Below are positions 44,507 through 56,721 of a DNA stretch of 64,000 nucleotides, one piece after another. The translations under genes were made by a program, and so were the position numbers. The notes below the pieces were generated by a model. The model did not search any database and was not told where the DNA came from. It worked only from the letters and a program-made list of their open reading frames with translations. Origin of the DNA: Aurelia coerulea (taxonomy: Eukaryota > Cnidaria > Scyphozoa > Semaeostomeae > Ulmaridae); contig CM076955.1 in assembly GCA_039566865.1 (NCBI GenBank), positions 7,876,501 through 7,940,500 of the forward strand. The letters run 5' to 3'. Within the stretch, counting starts at the first letter, position 1, and the number at the start of each line of letters is the position of its first letter.

Positions 44507-44928
44507 AATTAGATGATAGGGAATGTCGAGAAGATTGACATGTTTCTCAAAGTTACAAAGTTGGATTGCATCCATATTGAAGTGTTTTTTGAAACAGTCA
44601 TCGACGAAGACTTAGAATTGTTCGCGTACATAAACAGAACTTAATAGCCATTGTTTTGGTCCAAAAGCACTGTCGTCTGTGTTTCATCGGGCCGTACACT
44701 GCAATGGCTTCACCAAAAAGTACCTGCTATGCCATGTTAGGTAAACTCGCTTTTAGTCCAGCAAAAGACAGCGTCATATCAGAAGCTCAACAGAGGGAAA
44801 AAATTCTAATAAAGATTTTAGCAGTAGCTTAGTGAGCCTTTTTCTTTTCTTACCGAGAATGACGCATGTCCCTAATTAATTACTGCCCCTTCCCTTCCCC
44901 CCAATTGGCCTACCTTTGTTAATGTCTT

Positions 44929-45107
44929 GTTCAAATCCTACCTTGACCACCCCCCCGGGCAGCCCCGGGGTCAACAAAAAATTCCTTGCTCAAATGCCCG
45001 GGGGCCGGGGAAAAATCTACGGTCAAATGCCCGGGGGCCGGGAATATTTTTCGTGCAAATGCCCAGGGGTGTCCCGGGGGGGGGGATGGTCAGGGTAGGA
45101 ATTGAAC
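44929..45107. mobile_element. Very short MITE made of CCCGGG-rich repeats
   Basis: Left GTTCAAATCCTACCTTGACC and right complement GTTCAATTCCTACCCTGACC form the inverted repeat. Inside, CAAATGCCCGGGGGCCGGG occurs twice and a variant once. Open frames across it are compositional. Confidence 0.78.
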
Positions 45108-45422
45108 GAGACATAAGTCATATAACAATTTGAAGTTCCCCGTGGACGAGCAGCACAAATCTTCTCTTGCTTGCGGCACAATATGTTGCAAAGTTTGGAT
45201 GAAAATGTCACAAGACTCCTCCGTGCGAGTCGGGCATATCTTTCAACACTTTTATTCATAAATGCAGCAACCGGCAGTACAACGTTAGTGGGTTTTTACT
45301 CTCTTTTCTGATCCAAACCTTTGCTTAGGCCAAAAGACGCGCAAACGAAGATGATGGTTACGTCATTGCCCACCGAGATCCCTTAAGATCTTCGCGCATG
45401 CTCATGCGAATGAGGGCTATGC
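45108..45422. other. Spacer with an unassigned minus-strand frame
   Basis: The minus strand of about 45130-45259 is open and reads SVERYARLARRSLVTFSSKLCN..., which might be an isolated exon or repeat peptide. No family recognised. Confidence 0.35.
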
Positions 45423-47108
45423 TAGTCTAGTCCTAGACTGATTTCAATGACTCCCAGTAATCGCTATTCAAAACGAGGCTATTACACCAGACCGAGACCG
45501 CTCATACTGGGACTCATAATATTACGGCAATATTTTTGGACTGACTTTTTTCACTTTTGAACGCCCTTGGGAACGAGGCTGCTATACACAGTCATGTGCA
45601 AAGTATAAACAAAATACAACGCCATTAGAATTTCTGCTAATTCGATTGATTGATGTTGACCAACGGAAACTCGAAGCTCAAAGCAGAGTTTCAAGCAGCT
45701 TGGCCGGACAGAACAAAGTCTTACGGTGAAGAATACCATGAAAACAGCTGGCGACAATATCAAATCTTGTATGTAGGTACTATTTTGCTGCTTTTGCTAA
45801 GCATTAACTGATTTATTGTGAAGTTTTCAAATCAATGTGTTTCATTTGAAAACTACAAATGTTTGTGCTTTTCTGCCTAGGCCATTATCGAAACGAGGCA
45901 GTCATAGTCATTTCAAAATAATGGCGTTTGATTATGAGTCGTAGTTAGGAGCGTCCGGCAGTATTTCAATAGCGATAACTACGACCATATCATTCAGGGA
46001 GCGCCGAAGTTAAGGCGCTTCGGCGCTCCTAGACTGATTACGATTGAGTCCTAGTAATCGCTACCACCCACCCACCCTACTCGCTCATACTAGGACTCAT
46101 GGCTTCCCAGCCAAATGGCTGGCCCTATTTAGGCCGAGTACCACAAGAAGTTGTGTTACCAATCACAGAGCTTCATTTTGGTCACATGACCTCTTTTCGT
46201 GGTCACATGATTTTTTTCTTGCCAATGATTGGTTTATTTTCAGTAGCTGCCAAAAAGAGGCTAGAAATTATATTTCCCGGACCACTGATTGACACAACCG
46301 AAAGATGGCGGCAACTCATCGCAAAGCTGCGAGGCCGAAGCTCTTCAGGGCTTAGGGGCGAAGGGTCGAAGGCTCTTCTTTGAAAGCGGCACCTTCGCGC
46401 CATTTCTCTTTCTAACCCAGACCTCAAATCGGACCGTTGTTAGGTGTTGTGGCGCCAAGTTTCGTCAGTATTCGTCATTTCTCGTTCTGATTTTACTGCA
46501 ATTTAAAAAGCAAGTGGAGGTGAATGCTTCTTGGGAATTTTCAACATCCACATGTGTATTTACGAGTTGATGATATCATGTTGAACTGGATGAGAAAATG
46601 ACTGTTCTGACATCAGTTTGTTAAAGAGTTGTATGGATGAATGGTCGGGCAACAAAGGAAGAATTGGCCAACAACAGGCCGGACATTAATTTTATGTTGA
46701 AATATTTGATATTCAAACTTGAGAAGACCTCCCAAATCTCAGCGAAGAAATCCAAAGATGCCTCGAGCATCGAGCAAGTAAGTCAACAATTAACTGTACA
46801 TTTCTAAAATCTTTTCAGAATGGAACTTTGGTCTATGGCCCCTCTATGTCAGTTTTGGTATCTTCATTTACTCTAGATTTAAAACTTCTCTACTTCTCTG
46901 CACGTAATTTTTATAGAAAACTAGGAATCCCCTAGGAAGTCGAGCAAGTACTTAAAAGTTCTTAAAATTATCAGATCTTTCGTACCCAGAGTTTGTTACA
47001 AGTTTCTAAAAGGTTCCACAACAACTCATGTCTGTTCCCTCGACTCGTGAACCTTTCAGAACAAAGTTTTGAAGCTGGTATCCAATGTTTAGAAATCATT
47101 CAAGTGCC

Positions 47109-48844
47109 TAGACTTATTACAGTTCGTCCCTAGTTTTCGCTCGCTATTGAGTAGAATTACTGATTGAATTGAATGGAATTGCTCGCTCAAACAGGGACTC
47201 ATAATCAAACTATCTCAAAATCAGGACAAAAACTCGTTTTCACGTCAAGTTCTTGACGTTACAATCAGATTGCAGCATTCGGGGCTGCTCGGCTGTGATT
47301 GGCTCATTTAAATTTCCCGCGTAAATTTTTGAGTTTTCGGTAACATTATCGGTAGTTTTCGGAATTTTCGGTGCCAGTCAAGAGGACAGCGCTTCGCGTT
47401 GCTTTTTGCCAAAATGGAGGTTGTTATTATCGCAGCTACGGACAGAATAAAGACGAGGAATTTGACTGGCACTGTGCGAAAGAGTCAAAAGGCACTCAAA
47501 AGGATCTCAAAAGGCACTGTACGAAAGGGTTTTGAAGGGAAAGGATGCATTTGTTTGTTTACCAACTTGCTGTGGGAAGACTTACTGTTTGGCGAATTTA
47601 AATCGTGAAACACAGGATTCCTTTTTGGCCTGAGCAAAACAAAAAAGGAGCTTGAGGTAAGCACTTCGACCCGGCAAAAAGTTACGAGAAAACTCACACA
47701 TTCGATGTGGAAAAGATACCGAAATTTCTTGAAACATTCCTCTATAAACAGCAGAAGTATTCGTATTTGAAATTCTATGCAAATTATAGTAAATTTGTCA
47801 AAGAGGCTTGAACCTTGAAAAAGTTTCTTCGTCCTTGCAAAGTGCCGATCAATTTATCTTTCCTCATGAAGTTTAAAATCACAAAAGTTGCTTATGATAA
47901 TGATAATAATATTATTTAAAGTTGGTCTATTTACAATAGTAATATAATCACTAATTTATACCAACTATTTACAAAAAACAACTTTAACAGAAAATATACA
48001 AATTTACAATTCTGGCTATTTACAAATCCGGCAATTACACTTATCGCCATTAAACAGAAACTATTTTCAATCTTACGAAACAAATGTGTCATAAGAGTTT
48101 TGTGGATAACTGCATATTTTTAGGAGAATTATTTATAGTTTTGAGAAGCCTTTGTGGGTGTTTTTCTTTGCGAGAATAATTTGTGTTCGTTTCTTGAGCT
48201 TCCCCGACCGAAGAACATTCTAGAAAAAATTTGCAAGGTTCCCCTGAAGATAACGCCAGAAAACTCGCGCATTTTAAGATAAAGAATAACCGAAACTTGA
48301 TGAAACGTTTATGCTTTGCTAACCATAGTATTAACAGCAGAAATATTAGTGATTGAAATTATTACAAAATAGCTAGTGCAGGTTTTTTGCGTAAACAGTC
48401 TCACAATAGGTTGCAGAAGGCTTCAGCAAAAAGTTTTTGAAATATACCTTGGGTTCCTTTAGCAATCGAAACAATCATGATTGTATTGTTTTAGATTTAT
48501 CATTGTTTCATTTGAGAGAAATCAGATCCCGCTAGCTATTGTTTTGATTGTCAAAGGAACGCAAGTTTGTCTGGTTCACTCATTCCGAAAAAGTTTGAAG
48601 GCGTGGAAAAGTCACATGACCTCCATCACAGCCGGGAAGTCTCCCTGCGGCACGACCGATCAATCGAATCCATCAATCAATCAATCAATCAATCAATCGA
48701 CCGACCAAGTTTCGGTCGAATTCTCGTATATTAGTTTTGTCCTCGTTTTCGCATAGCTTTTTTATGAGTCGTAGATTGAGCGAAAAGGTTAAAGTCAAAA
48801 ATATAAAAAACGAGCGAAATTTACGACGAATTGTAATCAGTCTA
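47109..48844 (+). mobile_element. Nested TAGACT element, layer 3 (second copy of the 8337-9894 type)
   Basis: Same ends and content as 8337-9894. TCAAGTGCC is duplicated exactly at 47100-47108 and 48845-48853. It has an extra 170-180 bp at about 47888-48066 (ATAATATTATTTAAAG...), absent from the first copy. A (CAAT)n-type stretch at 48671-48700 is longer than in copy 1. Confidence 0.93.
47414..47656 (+). pseudogene. Captured exon, second copy, frame broken
   Basis: Corresponds to 8647-8856, with the Kozak context (GCCAAAATGG) and the splice donor (GAG then GTAAGC at 47657) preserved. A 30-40 bp internal duplication around CAAAAGGCACT and changes after it shift the frame, so the P-loop-like segment is read out of frame. 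The paired copies show that the exon was in the ancestral element before both insertions. Confidence 0.6.
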
Positions 48845-48853
48845 TCAAGTGCC

Positions 48854-50590
48854 TTCCGAGTAATATTATACCGGAAAAAGTAAAAATGTATTGTATCAGA
48901 AATAGACAATGATTTCCTTCATTAAGCAAAATAATTCCGTGATTTACATTTTCTGTGCACAGGAGTTTCTTAACCTTTTGGTGATTAAAGCAGTTTGATA
49001 AAAAAATATGTCTAGGCAGGCCCACTTCGCTTTATGCATTACTACGTACATGCAGGTAGGCCACAAGTTAAGTTTTTGCTGCATATCCACGGGCAGGGGA
49101 CAACAATTTGCTACAATCTGTTGAATTTCAAAAATTATGCATAGAATATCTCCTTGTCATTTGCCGGCCATTTGCTCAATTAAATTTGTTTAATGACCCC
49201 TATCCATGGTCAAATTTCACTGATTTGTTCTCTCTAATTCCAAAAATTGTTTGTTTACATCTGCATCCTAAGTTGACTTTTTATGATAATTAAAACAATA
49301 CCTTGACTTCATGAGTTGATACTTCACATAAATCACACATAATTGGAGCTTTAGTTTGGCAATGCAATGGAACTTGAGAACAGTTAATTCCAAAGCATTC
49401 CAGGATTTTGTGTTGAGGTTATCTTGTTCTTTTGCAAAATATTTTAACCTATTTTTACAAATTTTTTCCCTGGGATCGTGATGCTTTTCAGTGTAAAAAC
49501 AAGCCTTTTCAGTGTAAATCAAGCTGTGGATCAAAAAGGATATAAGATAGCAAAATTAATGTGCAGTATTTGCTGCAGTATTTTATGAAAGAAAAGACTG
49601 CCAAGAATTGCAAAAGGTTGAGCTTAGGATAAAATGGGTACAGCAAAATGTATTGATAACTTTTATGGAAAAGGAAAACTTAACTGACAAACTGTTCTCT
49701 ATTCATAACTGTTGGAACTACTGTCATCCTCCTTGACCTATGTTAAATTAACGGTTCAGTCTACTGTACTCCAACAATCAGCATTACTGATTTCATTCCC
49801 AGCTATTTCACTCTACACACCCACAAAGTTTAGTTTTTGTCAATCAAAATTGAAAATCATTTGGTTAAATGATAGCAGAAATATGTTGACAAGGTGTCAT
49901 CACAGGTCAATATGCAAAAAAAAAATCTTCTAAAATTCAGATAGTGTTGATTCCTTTCACAATAAAATAAAGTACATATTAAAAACATTCTAAATCCTGG
50001 ATTGCACATATCAAAATGCAAAAATTTTGTTGTTACAGTCTCTGCCTTTGTTCCTGCAGCTTAGGCAAACGAGAGTTGTTTGCAGTAAGATTTTGAAGAT
50101 AATGAATTTTCTGCTTTCTCCATCATGGATCAAAACTATAGGATTGTTTGTTTCACAGATGCAGCTGTGTTTCTGTTATTTGCCTGGACTTTGATCTGTG
50201 GATAAAAAAGATATGCAATAAAAGAAAACTTCACATGAAAGAATAAAAGTTGCCACAAGAGTAGGCCATATCTATTACAAACATTTTCACATTACTGAGA
50301 CCTGGGTTTTATCTATGTCTATATACTATAAATACCAACATTTTGACTAGATCATAGCAGAACGATATCAACGTAGCTGTGTTATTGCCATTTAATGTAT
50401 TCCTAAACAAAATGTAGGACGCGAAAAGAACTTTATCTTACCTTTGTTTTATCAAGATGACTCCCTGAAAATGAGTATTCCCGACTTGATGAAGAATCGC
50501 GATGGCTGTTGCCGGGCAACTGCATTTGTTGTTGTTGCTCTGCGCTGTTCCGCAATTTAGCATTGGTCAATTCTGAAAGCGAGGCAAATC
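48854..50590. other. Remainder of layer-2 element, no gene seen
   Basis: About 1.7 kb of AT-rich sequence with frames below 90 codons and no domain. Confidence 0.55.
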
Positions 50591-50728
50591 CTTTACAGGG
50601 CCAGCCATTTGGCTGGGAAGCCATGAGTCCTAGTATGAGCGAGTAGGGTGGGTGGGTGGTAGCGATTACTAGGACTCAATCGTAATCAGTCTACGGCGCT
50701 CCCTGATATCATCAGTCTAGTCTAGTCC

Positions 50729-51300
50729 TAGACTCACGAAATAGTCCCAGTTATCGCAACAACAACAGCAATGACAACAACAACAACAATATATATTTTT
50801 GCTCAAACTGGGACTTATGGACTTTCACATCAAAAAGTGGGACGAAAATAAACAATGGGCGCACAGATTTTTCTGTGCCCTTGGAAACGAGGTTAATGGC
50901 CTCTTTTCGGTAGTTGGAGAATTTCAGGAGCCGTGCGTGTTGGCGTGCACTATTGCTAGATGAAGATTGCCTTCAAAATGAGGAAATTCTTGTTGAAACT
51001 GAAAGGTTTGTTAATTCTTATGTTAAACAAACATTCATGCGAATACTTGTGGCTTTTGTTCATTGCTAACGTCACTCAAAACTTGAATTTTGAGGCGTTT
51101 TATTATCTGACGATTGAGCTGACAATTTAGGCCCACCGCCATTAGTCGCCTTTTCATACAGCGTTGCTATGGTTTCCATATCGGACATGAAATCGAGGGA
51201 AACAATTTCGTCCCAATTTTCAATGTGAAAGTCCATGAGTCGTAGTTATAGCGTCCATCAGCCTATCAATAGCAATAACTACGAACTTGCAATCAGTCTA
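50729..51300. mobile_element. Nested TAGACT element, layer 1b
   Basis: A 572-bp element with ends TAGACTCACGAAATAGTCCC and complement TAGACTGATTGCAAGTTCG. GTCTAGTCC at 50720-50728 and 51301-51309. Its left duplication is the same 9 bases that close layer 1a, so the two sit head to tail in one target. Inner blocks: CTCAAACTGGGACTTATGG near the left and GAGTCGTAGTTATAGCGTCC at the right. A CAACAACAACA stretch follows the left end. Confidence 0.92.
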
Positions 51301-53112
51301 GTCTAGTCCACGCCCGACAACACCAAGCCTGATTTCTGACGTCACTTCCGGCCTCTCTTGCAAGAAAGCTGTGGCGCGAAAGCAAAATTTTGTGATAAAT
51401 GGCGTCAGCAGGCGTCCCAAGTGTCCCAAAGCAAAATATCGAGATATAATGCAATAGCTGTATCTTCGCTCTTTCAAGTTCTTTGAACATTTTGGACTCG
51501 GAGCTTCTTGGTTTTTCATATTTTTCAAAGGCCGTGGACAACTCTGTTTACAAACTCGGGATTCAGCACAGCAGGTAAGCAGACTTTATCATAAATGTAA
51601 CGTCTGTCCTTTGTTTCATTGAAATTTTGTTGAAAGTTTTGGATTCCTCGATGTCGTTTTATCCTATTTTGCCACCTTTCGCTAATTGTTGATGAAATAA
51701 ACTTGTCTTTTTCTCGTCTTGAACTTCGGCTTGCAGTTTCAAGAAAATGAACTTTTGTTGGCCTAAATTTAGCCAAATTTTTTTCAAACTCCAATATTTA
51801 CTAAACTAAGACAGCAATTCTCAATTTGGAGATATAGGGCAATAGCTGTAAGCATTTAGTTTCTAGAAATGTTGCCTGTTTTGCTGTAGCCTTTGCCGGT
51901 TTCCCACAATTTTCAAAGGCAATTATTACTCGAGAGCCATTACCATCTAATCTTCGTTAACTTTACGTGCTTCCTTTTACATACTTGTCTGCCTTTTAGT
52001 CAGAAATAAAGCGTTAACCGCAGTTGAATGTATCACTTTCGATCTTAATCTGATGTTTTCAGAAATGAAACTATTTTGGAGTACTTGCTAGGCGTTTTGG
52101 CACCAGAGCAATGAGAATAATAACAAAACTTCGACTTCACTCTTAGCAGAGAACTCTTCGTCGGGTTTGTCGGGTTTGGCCTAAATGTACACAAACATAA
52201 AGTTACATTGTTTCTTATTTTCGTCGGGACTAATGGGGAAGCGCTGACCTAGAAATAGGAGATCTGCTTACTAAAACAATGTTATCAAGGCTACCTTGTA
52301 CAAAAAATAATCAGCTTTGATCATTTTGCCTATAAACACAAAAGCTTACTGCAATGGTTTGCCCTTAAATCTGGTTTATTTTTCTTGAGCAAGGTATCAC
52401 TGCTCTGATTTAAGTTTGCAAAGACATCTCCCATTTTGGTTGTCTACTCTCTTTTGCACATGCAATTCTCTATGAAACAGAGTGAAATTTGCTATGCAGC
52501 AGACGTTTTTAGCAGGAGGATTGTTAATGTTGTTTCTGTTTTATTCTAGGACCCAAAAAGAACAAAATTATCTTTTATCAATCAAAAGCCAACCTTGAAG
52601 CAGCATTTGACAACAACAACAAAAGACTGCAATTCTTGCTTTTTCCATGCCTGAAGACTGATGCAAAACTGATGGAACATTGTTGCAAATAAAGCATTCA
52701 ATGAAAAACAATATTATAATATATCAAAAACTTTGAGTAATCAAATAATTGATACTGATGATTTTGATCTGATGGTAGGAAGATGTTAGGATTATAGCAA
52801 CTGAACCATCACAAAATTGAAATTTTGATGCTTCCAATTCTGAAAAAGTTTGAAATTTATTCTGAATTTGATCTGCAAAGACAATTGTTCTGATTAGTTT
52901 TAAAGAGAGTATCCCCATCCCATTGAGAATACTGGGATTCTTAAACGTTCCTCTCATAAAAAATGCCTCTTTCTACTGGATTTTGCCTATGAGAAAGGGG
53001 TACCAGCTACCAGTATAAAAGGCTTGGATTGTTCAGCCACCAAACATTTTCTTTGGCCAAGCTGTATCACATCTCTTGGCGGTAATTTTGACATACTAGA
53101 AATGACCTTCTA

Positions 53113-53725
53113 TAGGGTCTGCAGGGGTAACCCTGAGACAAAATGGGTAAGAGGAAAAATTTGACACTATTTGGTAAAAATCATGAATCACATAGTTTCA
53201 ATTTCTTTTGCTGCAACTTTTTGAAACAGGTCATGACCTGAGATCTAACTTCTGGCTGCAGCTGCTCATATGATGGTTGGTATTTGATTCTACTTGAAGA
53301 TCAAGGGTAACTTCATGATTGCCTACCAAATAATACCCTTTCAAGTGATATTGAAGGTAAAAAAATCAAGCAAAGAAAACGACAAAAAGTTTTCTTTATT
53401 GATTCTTTATCCAAAAGCTGCATCTCATGAACAATATGCACAAATCAATAGCATTTTAATATGCTTTCCTAATCAGTCACAGATATAAAATTGTTCACAC
53501 AATGTTGCATGGGTCTGCAGGGGTAAAATGGATAAACTGGGGGGTAAAATGGGTAAATTTTGACAGCTGGAAAACAGCAGATTTTTTTCTAGTAAGTCAA
53601 CTTTCACAAAGCAACATCAAGGGGATGGTTCAAAAGCTTTAACATTTTTGAGAATGGTATTCAATTTATTTGCCTTCCCATTTACCCGAAGCTCACCCAT
53701 TTCACCCTTTAGCCCCTACTGCCAT
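53113..53725. repeat. Possible decayed element with repeated AAAATGGGTAA motifs
   Basis: GGGTCTGCAGGGGTAA occurs at about 53116 and again at 53512. AAAATGGGTAA-type words recur at 53140, 53555 and, inverted, around 53680-53710 (TTTACCC, ACCCATTTCACCC, TAGCCCCTACTG). This suggests inverted ends of the CAGGGG type, but boundaries cannot be fixed. Confidence 0.35.
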
Positions 53726-53968
53726 GCTTATTCATGAGTTTCTGAAAATTACCAAAAAAGCAGTTATTGCCGTTGTCCATTCAGAAATAGTCATTGCAAT
53801 TTCGATAGACAGCATCTTCCCCCATCTTCCTTGTCTGTCAGTTTTTAGAGCCAACAAGAGGAGATTTCCAGACTGCATTGAGTTGTTCCATCATTGAGAG
53901 GAACTTGCCCAGTACAAATGGCATATTTCTTATAATTTTTTATCCATTTGTCCATCAAAGACATCTGC

Positions 53969-54102
53969 TAGCCTCACTACATAAGGACCCTCAACTTACG
54001 CTCATCTAATTGAAGTGAATTAATGTTGTTGTTGTCGCTCTAGTAGTTGTAGCGTCCATCAGCCTATCAATAGCGATAACCTACGAACATATAATCAGTC
54101 TA
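53969..54102. mobile_element. 134-bp minimal TAG...CTA element
   Basis: Begins TAGCCTCACTACATAAGGACC and ends with CGAACATATAATCAGTCTA. GACATCTGC is duplicated exactly at 53960-53968 and 54103-54111. The right part (AGTTGTAGCGTCCATCAGCC, CAATAGCGATAACC) is the same as in the 50729-51300 element. It is the smallest family member in the window. Confidence 0.88.
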
Positions 54103-54937
54103 GACATCTGCCATCATAAACAAAATTATTCTAGTTCTTGATCCATAAATATCAGAGTTATTTCGTTGGAAGCTGTAGCCTAAATAAGCTGCTTCTTCTT
54201 GGCTCTTTCCTTCTTGCCGGTTGGAGACTTATTTAAAATCATGAAAGCATCTTGAACAAAGAACCCAGATCTTGTCCTTCGCTGGTTGTAAAAGGATCGC
54301 TAGTGCTCTGCATAATGGTTTATTGCTTCGTTTCGTTCAGATTTAAAAGTTTCCTTGAAAGTAAGCAGCAAGCAGACCACGCCGTTTCAAAACAATTTCT
54401 ACGATCTACTGTGTTTTCCAAATGTTATGGTTTTCAAGGCGCTTTTTACGTCACCAAAGACAATGAATTCGAAAAATTTGCTCAAATACGGACGAAAATC
54501 TCTTAAAATAAGACCATCACTCCTGTCAAATTGCGTGGAGTTTACCAGGAAGTTTAGATTAAAATGATTTTAGTTTTAAACATTTCTTAGATAAATTCAC
54601 TATCTTTTAAGATTAAATTAACGAGGAAAACTCGCATCGCATTCCTGCAAGAAACGTTCAAAGTCGGCGAAAATATTCACTTCCGGTCATTTCCCTATAC
54701 ATTTGTATAGGGGCATCAAAACGAGGCTGAACTCCTCGAGAAAGGTGTTGTCGGGCGTGGTCTAGTCTAGACAATAATGAAAAAAAGTGAAAAACACCCT
54801 GGGAACGAGGCTGAGGCTCCTTTGATTGGCAAGGGGGGTTGGAATAGTGTCCCACAATGCTTTGCGTACCATTCATATAATTGGAATTGCGCATTGGAAT
54901 TTGATCAGTCGAAGTTTTGCACGAGCGCGAAAGGACA

Positions 54938-55210
54938 TAGTCTACGCGTAGACCCATTATCCCAAAGGAGGAAAGGGTCTACGAAACAAAGAGAAAAGGC
55001 TTGCTACGGCCGCCCAATTACTCATTCTAATCCCCTTTTCAAATTAGCTGTGAAACGCGTTGAAGCCATAGAAATAGAAATATTTCTATGGTTGAACCAA
55101 AGGCTGCATAAATTAAGTTTCCAGAAATCTAGAAACCTCAGTAGCAAGCTTTTGCTCTTTATTTCGTAGACCCTTTCCTCCTTAGGGATAATGGGTCTAC
55201 ACGTAGGCTA
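54938..55210. mobile_element. TAG-ended MITE with different ends, 9-bp duplication
   Basis: Ends TAGTCTACGCGTAGACCC and complement TAGCCTACGTGTAGACCC, continuing for about 48 bp (CATTATCCCAAAGGAGG ... GGGTCTACGAAA). GAAAGGACA is duplicated at 54929-54937 and 55211-55219. TAG termini and a 9-bp duplication match the neighbouring families, although the rest of the ends differs. Confidence 0.92.
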
Positions 55211-55537
55211 GAAAGGACAAAGCTGTGATGCTGGCCTAAAATAATGGAAGCTTTTCGAGATGTCAATTCGCCGATTTTGAAACAAAATAAATCCACCCAA
55301 AAGCTTTCTTGTATTGACCAACTACCAGGAGAAGATATTGAAGTGAAACCAGACGAGAATATTGTTCAGCGTTGTTGTGGGGCACGTATAGTTTCTTTGG
55401 ACAAATTGGACGAAAACCGCATCTTGTTTTCAGGTGAAATAAAGCTTTACATGTTGGGACTCAGCGGGACTTAGATGTGTTTCTAGGCTAGCAGCCAAAC
55501 CCAAAGACTTTCGAAGTATAAATCAAAGCAAAACATT

Positions 55538-56231
55538 TAGACTTATGACGACGAGTCCCTTGTATCCCTGCGGTACCTTGCTCACAGGGACTCATAATGA
55601 AACAGTTAAAAACCTGACCCTATCTTCATCTTCTGCATTCGATTGATCGAATCTGGATCGAATGACTGCGTCGGCTCTGTTCAACGGTCACTCCTCAGAA
55701 AGTAAATGCGATAGAAACCACGGTAAGCAGACACTTAATCAACAAAACTTAGTATTCATCTGAAGAAGAAAGTTCACTTTACCTGATGAGTGCAAAATAA
55801 GTCTTTTAAGGCTGCAGTTTCCATGTTTTTAAGACCAAAACAGGGACGTAGGCAGCATCTCAAACTTGGAGGGGCACGACACTTCAAAAATAAAAAGGGC
55901 ACTTCTTTGTTTATTCCAAAATCTTGGGGGGGCACGTGTGCCCAGTGCCCCCCCGGTTCCTACGTCTCTGGACCAAAACATATCAGAGAAATCTTCAAGT
56001 ACTTGCTGCAGCAACTTCCTTCAAATTTAGTCAACTGCATCAATCGAATTGAAGGTTCGAAACTGATTGTTCTTCGCCAAATCTCGCAGTCTGATTGGTA
56101 TGCTAGGAATCCCAGCATATTAGGCCTAATAGGGTCAACTTTTTCAGAGTAATATTATGAGTCTCTGTTGACTGAAGCGCAATCAAGAAGTCAAAGAGCA
56201 CAGGGAAACAAGAGACTCATTGTCATAAAAC
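55538..56231. mobile_element. Decayed TAGACT-type element
   Basis: Left end TAGACTTATGACGACGAGTCC and subterminal TCACAGGGACTCATAATG. The right side has the inverted counterparts ATTATGAGTCTCTG and AGACTCATTGTCATAA, but the last bases are degraded. Near-matching flanks CAAAACATT and TAAAACGTT are suggestive only. It contains the MITE at 55841-55970. Confidence 0.55.
55841..55970. mobile_element. 130-bp hAT-like MITE
   Basis: Ends CAGGGACGTAGG and complement CAGAGACGTAGG. GACCAAAA is duplicated at 55833-55840 and 55971-55978. It contains GGGGGGGCACGTGTGCCCAG near the right end. Confidence 0.9.
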
Positions 56232-56721
56232 GTTGGGCTCAAACAACCTGGGAACGAGGTTGCAGGTTGGTAGAGACTGCTGAACCGCTCTGCCCCAATC
56301 CTTTCATTTATCCAAAGTGTAGGCCAAAATGCTCGCTACGAGGTGTGCAAGACTTCTGTCGCTCATCAGAGCTGACTGCGTGCAGACAGGAAGAGTCACG
56401 GTAAATTATTATTCTCTTTTGCTTTTCACAACAAGCTAATGATTTCATCATCTCTTCTAGTTACGCGAATATCGAGTAATAATGGATCTTATTCATGCAT
56501 CTCACAGAAAGTGGGACTAATCTTACAAGCCACTGACATGCATGCGATATTTACGATTTACCATACCATTTTTAGTTCAGTTCAGTTCAATTTTAAAATT
56601 CCACTAAATACACAAAATATTTCTAAAATACATACAATGAACAGATGAAATTACAACAACAAATTACAACAGATGAAAAAAGTGAATGACAAATTTTACA
56701 GTACACACAAGAGTACATGCA

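Larger units (their letters stand above)
46030..50693. mobile_element. Nested TAGACT element, layer 2 (about 2.9 kb without its insert)
   Basis: Inverted ends of about 105 bp start TAGACTGATTACGATTGAGTC. CGGCGCTCC is duplicated exactly at 46021-46029 and 50694-50702. Within each end GAGTCCTAGTA and TACTAGGACTC form a hairpin around a CACCCACCCACCC stretch. It carries the layer-3 element at 47109-48844. The interior has a promoter-like CG-containing stretch near 46300-46420 with ATGGCGGCAACTCATCGC at 46304, which could be another captured 5' exon, but the frame closes quickly. Confidence 0.92.
45434..50719. mobile_element. Nested TAGACT element, layer 1a (about 0.6 kb without its insert)
   Basis: Begins TAGACTGATTTCAATGACTCC and ends ...GATATCATCAGTCTA. 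GTCTAGTCC flanks at 45425-45433 and 50720-50728. It is interrupted by the element at 46030-50693. Typical subterminal blocks are present: CCGCTCATACTGGGACTCATAAT and GAGTCGTAGTTAGGAGCGTCC with CAATAGCGATAACTACG. Confidence 0.85.
45423..54769. mobile_element. Outermost TAG...CTA transposon hosting nested insertions
   Basis: The left end TAGTCTAGTCC at 45423-45433 is separated from its continuation ACGCCCGACAACACC at 51310-51324 by inserted relatives. Joined, it matches the complement of the right end at 54744-54769 (TAGACTAGACC then ACGCCCGACAACACC), about 26 bp with two mismatches. No 9-bp outer duplication was found. The element's own body (51310-54743) has no recognised transposase; minus-strand frames at 51293-51794 are unassigned. 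Confidence 0.7.

Noticed and set aside
46203..46427. Frames around 46100-46570 as a host gene
   Set aside because: ATGGCGGCAACTC has a start-like context, but the frame closes after a few codons and the region is inside the layer-2 transposon. Kept only as a remark.
51293..51794. Two overlapping minus-strand frames, possible gene exons
   Set aside because: No family likeness, differing frames without a supported splice pair, and location in a transposon body.
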